Source: Clavelina lepadiformis (taxonomy: Eukaryota > Chordata > Ascidiacea > Aplousobranchia > Clavelinidae). Taken from it: a stretch of DNA of 64,000 nucleotides. The notes beneath the pieces are model-generated. The model was not told where the DNA came from. It ran no database searches and saw only the letters and a program-made list of their open reading frames with translations. Below are positions 23,901 to 35,932 of this stretch, in pieces; the first letter of the stretch is position 1, and every line of letters begins with the position of its first letter. Location of the stretch: positions 18,476,860 to 18,540,859 of the forward strand of contig NC_135244.1 of the NCBI RefSeq assembly GCF_947623445.1, read 5' to 3'. The translations under genes and the position numbers were made by a program.

Positions 23901-26900
23901 CATTAAAAATAAAAGCTTTTAAAAATTTGCTCGTATAGGATTTGAACTGTCATCTAATGTTTTTGTACATTTGCAGATGCCTTGACTTTAGTGAAGCATG
24001 TGTTATACACGCAAGGTAGCTTTATTGTGTCATTTATGAACTGTCTTGCTGCAAACACCAGCCTACTCAGAGCAAGGCTAAAAAGCAAAAGCCCACGATC
24101 ATTGTCTCCACTGAAGGTAAAACAAATGGAGTGATTGAAAATATTTACTCCCGTGACATATTTTAGTCTTCAGTTTAGTTTTCACTTTAGTCTTGCTGCT
24201 CTTCACAGCATAGGTTTTAATAAAAGTTGGACAAACTTGTATGTTGGTTATGTCTTGAAATAGACTTTCACCACACATGTATTTTACTATCTTGTGTCAA
24301 TTTTTTTAATCTAGTGACGGTTTAAACTTAATCTGAGTTTTTTGTTACAACTTTAGTATTACAACGACGATGGTTCAGCCATAAGCTCTGATGATGATGC
24401 CAGTAGCATTGCTTCATCATCATTCTTCAGCCAGGTCAGCGGTGCCAGTGGTCCTTCCTCCAGCAGAAGACGAAAAACCGTTGTCTGGAGAGATTCATGG
24501 GATCACGAAGCTGTGAAATCATTCTCGAAATCTTACATGGCTAGTCTGGTAACCGAAGGGCCCTCAGACACCTTGCAGTCTTTGATTTTTCACCAGCAAA
24601 GATTCCACCATGATGGCTCCGGTACAGGCCAGCATCTTCGCGCAATTGACCGTATGTGTTGCTTTCGCCCGAGGTTTTGGTTCGATTCACAAGCCTTGAC
24701 TTTAGACGCGAGCGTAACTAACATGATAACACTTGAAATTTTACCGGAAGATATTCTTGAAAGTGTGCATGAATCGACGCAAGCATTTATCATCGAAACA
24801 GGTTTGTATTGTGCAGCAAAATCTAGCTTTTATTTTTACACAAACCTTACTACAATGCTGAACGTAGTTACTCATTCACTGCTTTTGTTTTTTTAGCATT
24901 AATGAATTGGGATAGAAGTTTCTGTCAAGCTCTGGGTGTCGGTATAAAAGACAAATGCGGAAGCTTACCTGTCGAAGGAGTACTCCCGCTGAGCAAAACC
25001 GCTTGGCTTTACATTGAGGCGGTCCACTCTTTGATGTTCATCATGGACAGGTTTGGCGTCACATAGCGTAGCTTGTAACGTGTAATGAGTTTCATGGGGT
25101 TCCCATGGAAACTGATAGCCTATAAAAGTCAAGCAAGGGAAGGGCACAATAATCCCTGTTATCCTAATTGTTTAACTATTGTTTTTTTATTTTGTGATGA
25201 CAGTGAACGATAGTTATGTTTTATTAAACCAAAACTCTTTTATCGACAAACATTTACTGTCCATTTAATTATTATCAGGGTGATCCTGTGTTTGAACAGT
25301 ATTCCTTAGGTAGAGTGAGATAAGCTCTTAAACTCTTGTCTTTACACCCATAAAGCACAGACTTACTAACCTTAACAATAGCATAGCAAACATTTACACA
25401 CGATCTGTGTGCACATCGTGAGACATGCTGCTTTTGATTAATTATCAAGCGGTTTAAGAGGCGATTAGTAAGCAAATTAAGGCATGACCTCTGTTCTGCG
25501 GTTTGGTCCTTCAGTCGCTGTAGGGGTAGGGACCGTTGAACTCTATTTACTGTGTTTGCACGTAACAAAGTGTACATGCACAAATAACACACAGTGTATT
25601 AGTCATACACAAATACATATGATTCTATGTTCTTATTTTTGAAGGTTAACTTAAATTTCATAAGTTTTTTGTATCTTGTCTTTTTTTGTTTTCAACCTGA
25701 ACACTTTAACAATACGGTTATCTTTTACCTTTCAGGTACGACAAGCGTGAATCTGTGGCAAGGGAAGCTCTCCCGAGACTGGAGGCAACGTTAGATGCTT
25801 TCTATAGATGGTGCCAGTCCAAGATCCAACAGTTTCTCGTGTCTTGGTCTCTAAGACCACTGATGCAGGTTTGGATCTGCCGATGAGTGGTTATACCAGT
25901 AGTTCCTTACACGGTGTCCGCGAATGTGGCGCAGGGAATCTCCGTGTTACGCTTTAATTCCTTATAATTTGCCTATAAAGTAACAGTTTTAAAGTTGCCG
26001 GCTTGCGAGAAATGAAATTATTGCAGATAGGGGACTGCAAGTCGGTAAAGATTGGGAATCACCGGGTTATTTGATTGAGCGGAAATAGTAGTCGAATCTT
26101 AGTTTCTTTTTGCTCAACACAAAACCCATGAAGTGCACATTTTCAGGTATCACTGGGCGATTTGAGCCAACTTACTTCCCTCAGTCTTGAGTGCTTAAAA
26201 ATGGTTGAGAAATGTCATAATCACGTGGAAAGCAGACGAATGGAGAACCCGGCCACCCTCATGCTTGCAACTAAGCATTTGAAGAACATCGACGAAACTA
26301 TAACCAACATGCAGGTACTGACCTTTTCAAGCTTGATTCAACATAACACCAACGGCCACATTCGTACGTACACTTTCGAAATTGCGGTCGCAACTACGCA
26401 TTTATAAACGCTGCACTCAATGCTCGGGAGTAGGATAAGTTAAGATTTAATAGATTTACTAGACGGAAATAATTCGGTATGTCAAAACAAACAAACTGTT
26501 GACAAACGGAAGAGGCTGTGACCTCAAAATGAACCTTTGTAACAATTTATCACGGCGATGAACCATCCTTATGACAACTTTGCTGACTTCATAAACTCCA
26601 GTCAGAAGATGGATTACCACTGTGGTATTTGAACGGCTTTGATGTCTTTGATCAGCGTATTAATTGCGGCTTTGTCAATATAGATCAAAGGAAAAATGTG
26701 AGATAGATTGGTAATTAGCGCGTCAAATCTGGGCAATGCATCACCAATGTTACGTAACACGCTCACATTTCACAAATACCAACCATTTAAATGACTAAAG
26801 GTCGCTTGAAAACATCGCATTAAAAACTCAAATCGTTTTTGTTTCAGTCACTTAGTGGCGAATGCATGAGAATGTACGTGAAAAAGTGCTCGTATTTGGC

Positions 26901-29900
26901 CATCACAGCGATCGACGCTTCCTTCCCGAGCCCGAAGCTTTGGAAACAGAATAACCTAACCGGTAAGTCACTTCACAGACTTTTACAAACAATAACTTAA
27001 GTGCTTCGTTGCTTTGTTTACGCTAAACGAATTAACTTTTCATGTTCATTTGAAAAATGCTTTAAGATATAAAAGCCATAAAGTATGACGGACCACCCGC
27101 GAACACTGGTACATGAGTCTTCCGTGTTTTGAGTTAACGCTGCATTGTGTTGCCTTGTTCTCGGTAGCTGGTTATTGTAACGTCCCCTTTCGGCATCCTT
27201 TGATGTTTCTCGATCTTGATATACTCTTGCGATATATTACAACTATGCTGACTCCTTAACGCAAACATTCTCCCAGTATCTGCACTTTCCAAGGGCGATA
27301 AGTTTTTTCATACAAACCATCCAGTTCTTGCACTTTTGAATAAAGCTTTTTAATAGCAACATGACATGCAATCGAACTTTGCTACCCGTGACATTTGACC
27401 TTAGAAAACTTTTCTTCTGTAGTTGTGTTGGTTATGCACAGTTTATCGGACATGGTTATACCACGCGCCATGCTTTTGTTGTCATTCTTTCACTGAAGTA
27501 ATGTTGTGCGTTACGATATTTTTCCATTCACTTGTAACCTCGACTTGAAAGTCACGACGTACTAATTCAAAAGTAATAGAAATCTGATCATGCAATAAAA
27601 CTTCAACAATGACCTTGCCCTAAATTCGACTTCTCACCAGAACGCCGAAAATTAACGGGCAAAGGTGATTGGGCTTGGATTCGCGCAAACACAAGTTTAT
27701 GTTAAATAAAAGAGAACTCGCCATAAACTGAAAATTTAAAACATTCCAGTGGTTAGGACCTTGGGTGCTCACTATATTGTCAAAAATTGCCGTCAGCTTG
27801 ACCTTCGGTGTTCATAGAACGGGGAAAATTTGTGATAAAAAAAGCTAAAAACGAAAAGGATTATTTCAAGCGTTGCAAGAAAAGGTTTGGAAAGGGTATT
27901 TTGGGTGAGAAAAATCGCTAACTTTTTTTGCCAGATCAAATATGATTTTGTGGAATATTTTCTTTCCGAAAACGTTTTTTCCATTGCGACGTAGTAAGGT
28001 TTTCAAATGAATGTGAAATGAAATGAAAGCAGCTCGATCTCTAATTTGAGTTAACTTTGCCTTAACATGCAAAGGTTTACTTACTCGCAAATTCATTTTT
28101 ATGGCTATAGTAAATACATCAATTTCCCATATTAGCCAGGCGAGGTCAACAGGGGACGAATGAACCGACGACCAAGAATGACCGGAAAAATGTAACTGTC
28201 GGGTTTTGTATCGAACGAGGAGTTAATATTCGTTTATGCATAGGTAACAAGTATCGGGTGATTTTTGAATACTGTAGCCCCGGTATCGTAGCCTGTTTGC
28301 GTTGACACAATGTGTTAGTTAGACTATTGTAATAAATTTGTCTATTCAATGTACCGTCTTGTTATAGCCTACGACTAAGTCATTCGTTGAAGCCATTCTA
28401 AGCACTTACCCGACAGTCCAGCTGTAACATAGTCCTACCCTGCGGAGGGGAACACTGAACAATGTACTTAGTACAGAATTACTTGATGCTGTGCATTTTA
28501 CGAGGACAACAAATTTAAATCACTGATTGCAACCATCAGATTGTCACATGATCGCTGCCGAACGTTTCACAATGAGCATGAGATTTTCGACGTATTATTG
28601 ACAGTACAATTACCAAACCACCGAAACTTTCTCAAAATTTGTTGACCAACTTTCTCGGTTAATCTTTTCCGTTACGTAAACTTATTGCCTTTACTTTATC
28701 AATCCTACTGTCGGTGGATTATCATCAATTTTCAACCGATCAGTCAACCATTGCATTGTGATTAACGTCATTTAATTGTTATTGAATGACCAATTGTATC
28801 TCCGTTGTAGTCAATATTAATTTCCTGACGTCTCTATCCAGACCATAGTTGTGCGAGCTCATACATGGAGAGAGCTGTGACGTCAGTGATACGTCCGATT
28901 TGCTCCTCAGTATCAGTGATCGATGGAAGGAGCCAGCTGGCCGCGGTTCCTCCTGCTGTCACCGCCATATTGGATGCTGTTGTTCGGTACATTTTGCGAA
29001 AAAGCATTCGTTTCAGGTAAACGAAAACAATGCACGATTGTTTTTTTTTTTGTCACGCAAAGGTTTTGTATAGAAATATTATTAAATATAAAAATGTATC
29101 TTTATTTACTGATTAAGTTATAACTGCTTTATGACTGTGCACTGTGTGCAGTATACTAAAATGATTTGTTATTGAATAACTGTCAATTTTCCTAATCTTC
29201 AGTGTTCAAGGAGCGATGCAGTTGCAACGAGATTTCGAACACGTCATCGATTTCGTATGCGATGACGCAACTGGTATGTGTCGTCAGGTAAGAAGGGCAG
29301 TCCCCTTTCTGACGTCAGTGAAGAGAGCGATGTGGGTGGCTTCGACTCTGCAGAGGACGGATGCGTTGGAGGAGGGAAATAGCGGCAAGAGCGGCTACGA
29401 GGCGTCACGGAAAAAGCGTCATAGTAAGTGTTACACTGCATGTTCTATTGCAATTTCCTATACTCATGCCGGGATTCATAACTAAACGTGGTTTTCGTCC
29501 ATGAGCCAGTTTAAAACACTTAGTTGTTTAACAACTTATCAACAAGTTTATAGAAGTAACTGTATGTGAACGTAACTTATGTTGATATGTGATATGTTAC
29601 ATGTATACAATGGTGATCGGTTAATTCAACCCACGGACGATTTAACCTTGGACCGTTAAACCCAAGAATTTTTAGCCCATGGATTATTTAACTTACAGAC
29701 GATGGTTGAGTCGTCTTAGGTTCAACCGTTCTAGGTATCATCGTCCAGGATTGAGTCGAGCTGGAGCCGTATTATAATATATGACTATAAAAATATAATA
29801 TATGCGTGTGTGTTTACTGTTTATACCCAAAGCATATGTTCATTGTTCTGGCTACGAACAACAAACAGATTAATAAGACGTTGGCATTCGAGTGTTCATC

Positions 29901-30285
29901 CTCGTACCACCGAGAAGTGGCAAATTTACTAATCAGTGTAATCAGTTAATCACATATGAATTACATTAATAGAACAATATTTAGATTGAAGGTTAATAAG
30001 TTTCAGTGGCGGTTAAATATAATGCTACATCGCAGATTAAATTAGATCATGCGCAGGCGAAGATTTGATTTTTAGGAACTTCTTCGACTAAACCATAATC
30101 TTTTCGCGCCCTCCCCAGGTCGTAACGCGGTGAACACGGCGGATGATTTGACTGAAAATCCTGAAGACGGGGAATGGGATTTAAAGGAGAGGGATCTTCT
30201 TGCTCTCAGGATGCACGAGAAGACCCACAAATTAAGAGGAAAGAAATGGTTTTCGCTTCCTTGTTCGGAAAAGGCCGTTGATTAA
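20986..30285 (+). CDS. CCDC142: Coiled-coil domain-containing protein 142 orthologue (15 exons)
   Basis: Exons: 20986-21163, 21592-22258, 22459-22701, 23039-23160, 23413-23616, 23758-23829, 23977-24116, 24357-24801, 24897-25050, 25736-25868, 26147-26314, 26848-26962, 28842-29016, 29203-29423, 30119-30285. All have GT-AG borders and matching phases, giving 3204 bp and 1067 aa. An in-frame TAA at 20971 precedes the ATG. Recognition rests on C-terminal motifs shared with vertebrate CCDC142: WDRSFCQALG (exon 9), RFSVQGAMQLQRDFEHV (exons 13-14) and LALRMHEKTHKLRG..WFSLPC at the end. The N-terminal half is Lys-rich and helical, with an acidic stretch near exon 5 and a Ser/Asp-rich linker in exon 8. 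Human CCDC142 is about 750 aa, so this one is longer. The molecular role of the family is poorly known. No signal peptide or TM is seen. Confidence 0.87.
29621..29770. repeat. Degenerate ~15-16 bp minisatellite in the last CCDC142 intron
   Basis: Successive units such as TTCAACCCACGGACGA, TTTAACCTTGGACCGT and TAAACCCAAGAATTTT, followed by units closer to TTCAACCGTTCTAGG and ATTGAGTCGAGCTGG, are poorly conserved copies of one motif in both orientations. It lies wholly within the intron between exons 14 and 15. Confidence 0.55.
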
Positions 30286-33200
30286 CTTTTCTTTTATATT
30301 TCCTCTATATTTATAGGAATTTCAGTTTTTTTGTTTTACCTTTTATGTATTTCCAGCGGTGCTTTGGTATTACCTAAGTTGTATTTACCTTTAAAATGCT
30401 CTTTTTTGTCTTTTTACAGTCAGTATTTTGTTAAAAGTTAAACGGTTTCACTGTAATGCGCTTTTTAAAAATAACTTGGGTGCAAGTTTCTTCAAAATCT
30501 TTCCTCGTTTCAATGTACTTCTACCATTGTCACCATTGTAATATTTTTCATGCAGTTTTCAAAGTGCTTTATTTTCTTCTGTAACTTTGTCTACCCCTGG
30601 GTACTACCGACCATATGTCACCTGCGGCAAACCAATCATTCGTTTATGCATTATAAACCTGTCCTTTGCTCGGTTATTACTGTTCCTATTTAATTTCGGT
30701 TTATTCGAACAAAGCAGATGCATTTTGTAACTCATTAAAAACTTCCACAAAACAAGTTCCTATTAATGAATATATTATTGTTTAAGTAGGCCCGTATCAG
30801 TAGTTGGTTGATGCTTGCTTGCTATTTCTTTACTTAACGCAATCCAGGTTTGTTTTCCTCTTTCACCGAACAACAGCCGGCTTCCTACCGTTTATTTCAA
30901 TTTTTTAAGTGTTTATTTTAATTTTAAGAGGATTTTCTGAGCTTGTTGTCTGTTGTATTGTGTCAGTCATTAGACTTTGATGTTAGAGTTGACGTGCAGC
31001 TGTCAGTCTTCATACTTGCTATGACTTCTTTGGGAGAATAAACAGGCGCAGAAAATAGCGTTTTTCAAGCTTCAAAACGAATAGCCGAATTTTTTAATAT
31101 TTGGTTTAAATGAAGTTCATGCTATGTAGCGTATATGGATCTACGGGTGGTCAAAACATTTTGTTTTCCCAGAAAATTTCATAATCATTCTTGGCAGGAA
31201 ACAGGCCACTTATGCTTCTATGTTAGCGTATTGTATGGCTTCTTTCTGTGATAAAACAGAGCGGATAATGGACCGTAAGTAGGTCACACAACCCGTTGCT
31301 AAAAATAGATCGTTATAAGAATTGTTATGCAATAAGTTTATTCAAGCTATTGAGGTTTGAATTGAAGTGAGAATTAGATTTAGTTTAGGTTACTATGTTA
31401 TAACTTATAACATTTAAGTTACGTCAACGAGAAACCATGAAAAATAGCTTTGAACGTACGACCTTTTTCCGGTGAAATAGTGACAGCCATGATAATAACG
31501 TTGTAATGAAAATTCCTTTGTTAACTCGCCTCGTTTTATCTTAATTATTTCTTGTGTTTTGTTTCTGCTTCGAGCAAGTGTGTTTTTCTTCGTTGTAAGA
31601 CTACGACTACTTCACGGTTTGCATTGTGACAAACGAACATCTTTTGAGCTGTGAGGTTGTGTTGCTTTGCTTATCCTTATTCTATTATTTTAGATGAACG
31701 ATTTTACGTTTAATAAAGCTAATTATAACGGCATCATTTAGTACAAACATTTTAATTACTTCATATGAAAATGCATAGGCTACACTTGTCTAAACCGTTG
31801 GTTATTTAGACATTTTATTGACTTCCTGAAGAATTTAAAATATGTATTTCACCTGACGGCATACTAATTGATAGTTATGTTTTCCGAAAAGGTATTATAT
31901 CCAGGTATGTCGATCAAATCCAATCCATCAAAATGTAGTAGGTACCTCATTCAGTCAACCGTTGTCGTTTTGGCAAAGCAATTTCCCAAAGGCCTCAATT
32001 AGTTAATGTACAGAAATTAAACAAAAAACTTAAAGCATACATTATATCGAAATTATGCAACAGGTAAATGGCGCTGAAGAGTGACTAAACCCTGTTTACA
32101 TATATCGTTTCGTATGCAAAGATTGACAATTGTAAAGTTTGGTTTGGAATTACGGATGTTTATGAATTTAATATTCTGCCGATAATTTTTTGATAACTAG
32201 TGACACTTACGATTTGGTATACGAAACGTTTACCTCCACTTTATACAGTTTAAAACTCAAAATTTAACTCCTTTGCAAAAATAGAAATGAGAACTCACTG
32301 CTGCCAGTTCCGGCGGTTATAAGTTTCGAGCCCTGCTGCTTGTGTAAAAATACTCCACGGCTGTTCGAAATTCGTTGATCACGCAGGCAGCGTGTGGTTG
32401 AGATCAGGAATAGGTTAGAGAAATCGCTCTTTGGCACACAATGCTCGCATGTTTAAGAGTCCTTTGGCTACCCAGAAATGTCCCCAATGAAACCTGTTAT
32501 ATGCGCTGATGAAGTGGGCGTGACTTTTTTTCGTATTTTAGTGGCTGATCGGAGAAGACCAGCTTTAACATTCATCACAGCTTCTCCGCCGATTTATTCG
32601 AGCCAGTTTTGGGCTAGATCTGGAATGGTTTGACAGGGTTTGAAAGTTGGAATATTGGAGTTGAATATTTAAAAGTTGGAATATTATTTGTTTAAACTTA
32701 CCGAAACAATTTGCACTAGCAGGCGCAGAATGGTGCAATGCCTGCCAACAGGTTATCTGTAGTCTACAGTCAGTAGTGCTACGCACACTTGCCCGCTGAT
32801 AAGCCTTCGGCAATTTCGGGATATTCTGAGAACAAAAGATTACGTCGAGAGCTACCGGTAGATATACAATACAAAAGTACGGTAATTAGTAGGTTAAAAT
32901 TGATTTATTCTATGTTCAACACCCGTAAGGCAGTCTAATAGTTTCACGACGCATCCGTCCAACTGTTTAAGACTGTAACGTATAGGTGCTGTACTGACGT
33001 ACACATACGTGTATAGGCTGTATACAATCCATAGATATAGTAACAAGTATAAGTTGGGCGCATCATTATGAGTCATTGGTGATTTATTTGGGTTCTGCTG
33101 CATATAGTTAAACGTTTGTCATTTACTTTTCATTCAGTTTTGTCTTGCTAAATGCTTTCATTGTAGTTTTCTGTTTATATGCTTATGTTTTAAATTTGAT

Positions 33201-33325
33201 GCAATAAGTCACTGAGCTAATTATGCTTTGCACGCAGGATAGAAGTGTTAAAGTACCAGTACATGATTTGTGTGACATTTTTAGTGATTCCATTAATGTA
33301 AACCTGCTCTAGTCGCTGTTGTAGA
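30286..33325. other. Intergenic stretch between CCDC142 and the Nudix gene, with the CCDC142 3' UTR
   Basis: AT-rich with no convincing coding exon. AATAAA hexamers occur near 31036 and 31710. Either could end the CCDC142 transcript, but neither is near enough to be sure. No repeats stand out. Confidence 0.45.
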
Positions 33326-35719
33326 ATGAAATTGAAAATAGACCAGATCCGGACTTATGATGATGCTGGCTTCCGTCGAAGGGCTGCATGTTTGTGCTTT
33401 AAGTCAGAATGTGAATCGGAGGTATCAGCAAATCTTGTTCCATCCATTTTATTAAAACAATGTGAATTCAAATATTACTATTTGTGCTGAAAGGTCTGTG
33501 AAAATCTTGAGTTGAGGTCTATATATATTTGTTGATTTTTATCTGCAGATCTTACTTGTATCGAGCAGTCGCTTCCATCATCTGTGGATAGTACCCGGAG
33601 GTGGCGTCGAACCTGGTGAGGACCCTGCCATGACAGCTGTTCGTGAAGTACAAGAAGAGGTTTGACATATTTAATTTAATTATACTTGTGTTATCTATGT
33701 ATATATTTACCTCTTTTGCTTTCATCTTAAATTAGTTGATGTACCTATGTTTTATGATTCTATTGATTGATCTGGTTGTTCCATTTAATATTATGTCGCA
33801 CTACCGGTGACCTTGTCTCTGCCGCTAAATTTATTAATCTGAGAAGTCTTATAGCTTATAACAACAAATTTATTTATTTTACAGGCTGGAGTTGTTGGAA
33901 AGTTGGGCCGCTTATTAGATGTCTTTGAGGTGAGTTATGTTCACTAAAATAACTATGAACTGACCTATTTGTTGAAAGGAAGCGTATATCATTTCTTGTG
34001 CTTTTATCTCTATTTTTAATGCCTATTCAATCTTGTCTGTATGAACGACATCTCAATGGGGACTGTAAATAAATGTAAGGTTTTGCTTTCACACACTCAC
34101 ATGAATGTGTTGGGGGAAGTTACCGTAGTGTTTGGTCTTGTAAGTTATTTTGGCTAGTTATTTTGGTATTAGTTTAAACTGTTTTTTTTTTGTCTCACTG
34201 TTCAGCTAATAGTAATCAAACAACTTATAGTTTCATTATGCTTTATTATACTACACTATAGCTAAACCCAATCAATATTTGTCTTGACTTTTTTGATATA
34301 TACCGGATATGTACCCTTTTTGATACTTTTTTATGTTTTCCCTTCCTCTTTGAAGTTGTGAGTTGTCTAAAGAAATTTTAAAACATTTCAGAACAAAGAC
34401 AGAAAGACACGTACATATGTCTACGTGCTTGTTGTGGAACAGTTACAAGAAGATTACGATGATGCAAAAGGAATAGGAAGAATAAGAAGATGGTTTTCCT
34501 TGGAAGAAGCAAACAACATGTTGCTGCAGCACAAGCCGGTACAACAGCTGTATCTTGACAAACTCTTAAAGGACCAGGTGGGTGCAAAAGATTTTCTCCA
34601 ACCTTGTCAGCCTTGTTAGTTCTATGATCCATTCCTACACTTACAGATCTATTTGTTGAGCTTTTTGGTGTATCATTTTGTTTTCGGAGTAACGTTTGGT
34701 TTGTTGCTAAGCTGTCATGTCATGTCGCTGTCATAATCTGTTCTCCTGCCTTTGTTGGATAGGCTGAGATATGGACCGCACATTTTCGTCCTGTTACATG
34801 TTTGCTTAATGGTTATATACTTCAGCACAGTTAGGCAGCTGCCAAATTGTGGTTATTGTTGGTATCAGTCACCACACTTGTGTAAGGTACCTCTCCACAC
34901 GTGAGCTTGTATGACCTTGTCGTTATTACAATCCAGCTGTAATTAATAATTTCCCATCAAGCTGCTCAAGGTCAGAAATGGTGACGTTTATTGTCGCTAA
35001 TAACCCAGTTTCATTCTAATCTCATTGGTTGTTGACGTTGAACTACCCGTGACTGGTGAATTATGCATGCGTGGTAGTGATGAAATATTGCAATGCTCCT
35101 TAGTATCTTCGCCTCTCTTTTCAAACAAACAAAGAGCAACGTTGAATATGTCAAACGACATTTCCATCTCTGTATGCTCTGACATGACTTTACTCATAAG
35201 AATTATTTATTGGTGAAACAGAAACAATGGATTTGACGCAAAACATTAAAGGTTTTCATGCTGTCTTTGAGTTTTATTTGTGGTTGATGCATATATGAAA
35301 CTCACCATTTATTACTCTTGCAGCTTTACTATAACAACCTAAACAAAGACAAACGATCTTGTTTACAGGACCATCAACGGAGCATCATGTTATGCTCCCA
35401 CATATCCAACAATCTGCCATGCTTGGGCCAATCCGTACACTCGCACAATTCCTGCAACGACCCTAACTTCTGCAGCAATTGCTGTTCTTGCGTTATTCGA
35501 TCCAATTTAAACAAGAGAGACGACGACTCGACCCAAGTCATCAAGTCCAGTCACCCTCGCACGGAGACGTACCGCGAGCAAACGCTAAAGGAATCGCCCG
35601 ATGCGCAAACAAACAATACCTTACGTTCGGCGTCCAACGAACCAATCGCCGCGTGCGGAACACACCACACTGGTAGCGTTCAAATAACTGAAACCGCCTC
35701 TGCGGTGGTATCGAGTTGA
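33326..35719 (+). CDS. Diphosphoinositol polyphosphate phosphohydrolase (DIPP), Nudix family, with Cys-rich C-terminal extension
   Basis: Exons 33326-33421, 33549-33659, 33885-33929, 34392-34577 and 35324-35719 join in phase 0 to 834 bp, 277 aa. The N-terminus (MKLKIDQIRTYDDAGFRRRA) and ILLVSSSR..HLWIVPGGG match NUDT3/NUDT4. The Nudix box G-x5-E-x7-REVQEE-x-GV is complete and is split by the intron after exon 2. TYVYVLVVEQL and HKPVQQLYLDKL follow, as in the family. These enzymes hydrolyse diphosphoinositol polyphosphates and dinucleoside polyphosphates in the cytoplasm or nucleus. Human NUDT3 and NUDT4 are about 170-180 aa; here exon 5 adds a 131-residue tail with many Cys (clustered as FCSNCCSC) and a Ser/Thr-rich end, which I do not recognise. 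Reading through the exon 4 donor would instead stop at 34619, giving a short, more conventional form. Confidence 0.93.
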
Positions 35720-35926
35720 AAGATAAAGTTTATCAAACTTTGAAGGTCGACTGTGCAAATATAGGCGCTTTGTCATGTTTTTCAATTGTATTGAATTTTC
35801 CTCCTACGATGCTCTTTCTGTGCTTCTATTCGTAGTTTGATACGAGAAAGTCTACCAATCAGTGAAAAAGTGTTACTGTGCAACTGCTCTGTGATATGTC
35901 GTATTTCAGCCTCACTCGTGTAGATA

Positions 35927-35932
35927 AATAAA
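35927..35932 (+). promoter_or_regulatory. Candidate poly(A) signal of the DIPP gene
   Basis: AATAAA lies about 210 bp past the stop codon, in ATAAATAAATAG. It is the first canonical hexamer I see downstream. Confidence 0.45.

Noticed and set aside
34392-34619. Short plus-strand form ending AKDFLQPCQPC as the main DIPP end
   Set aside because: It requires ignoring a good donor at 34577; kept only as a possible intron-retention isoform.
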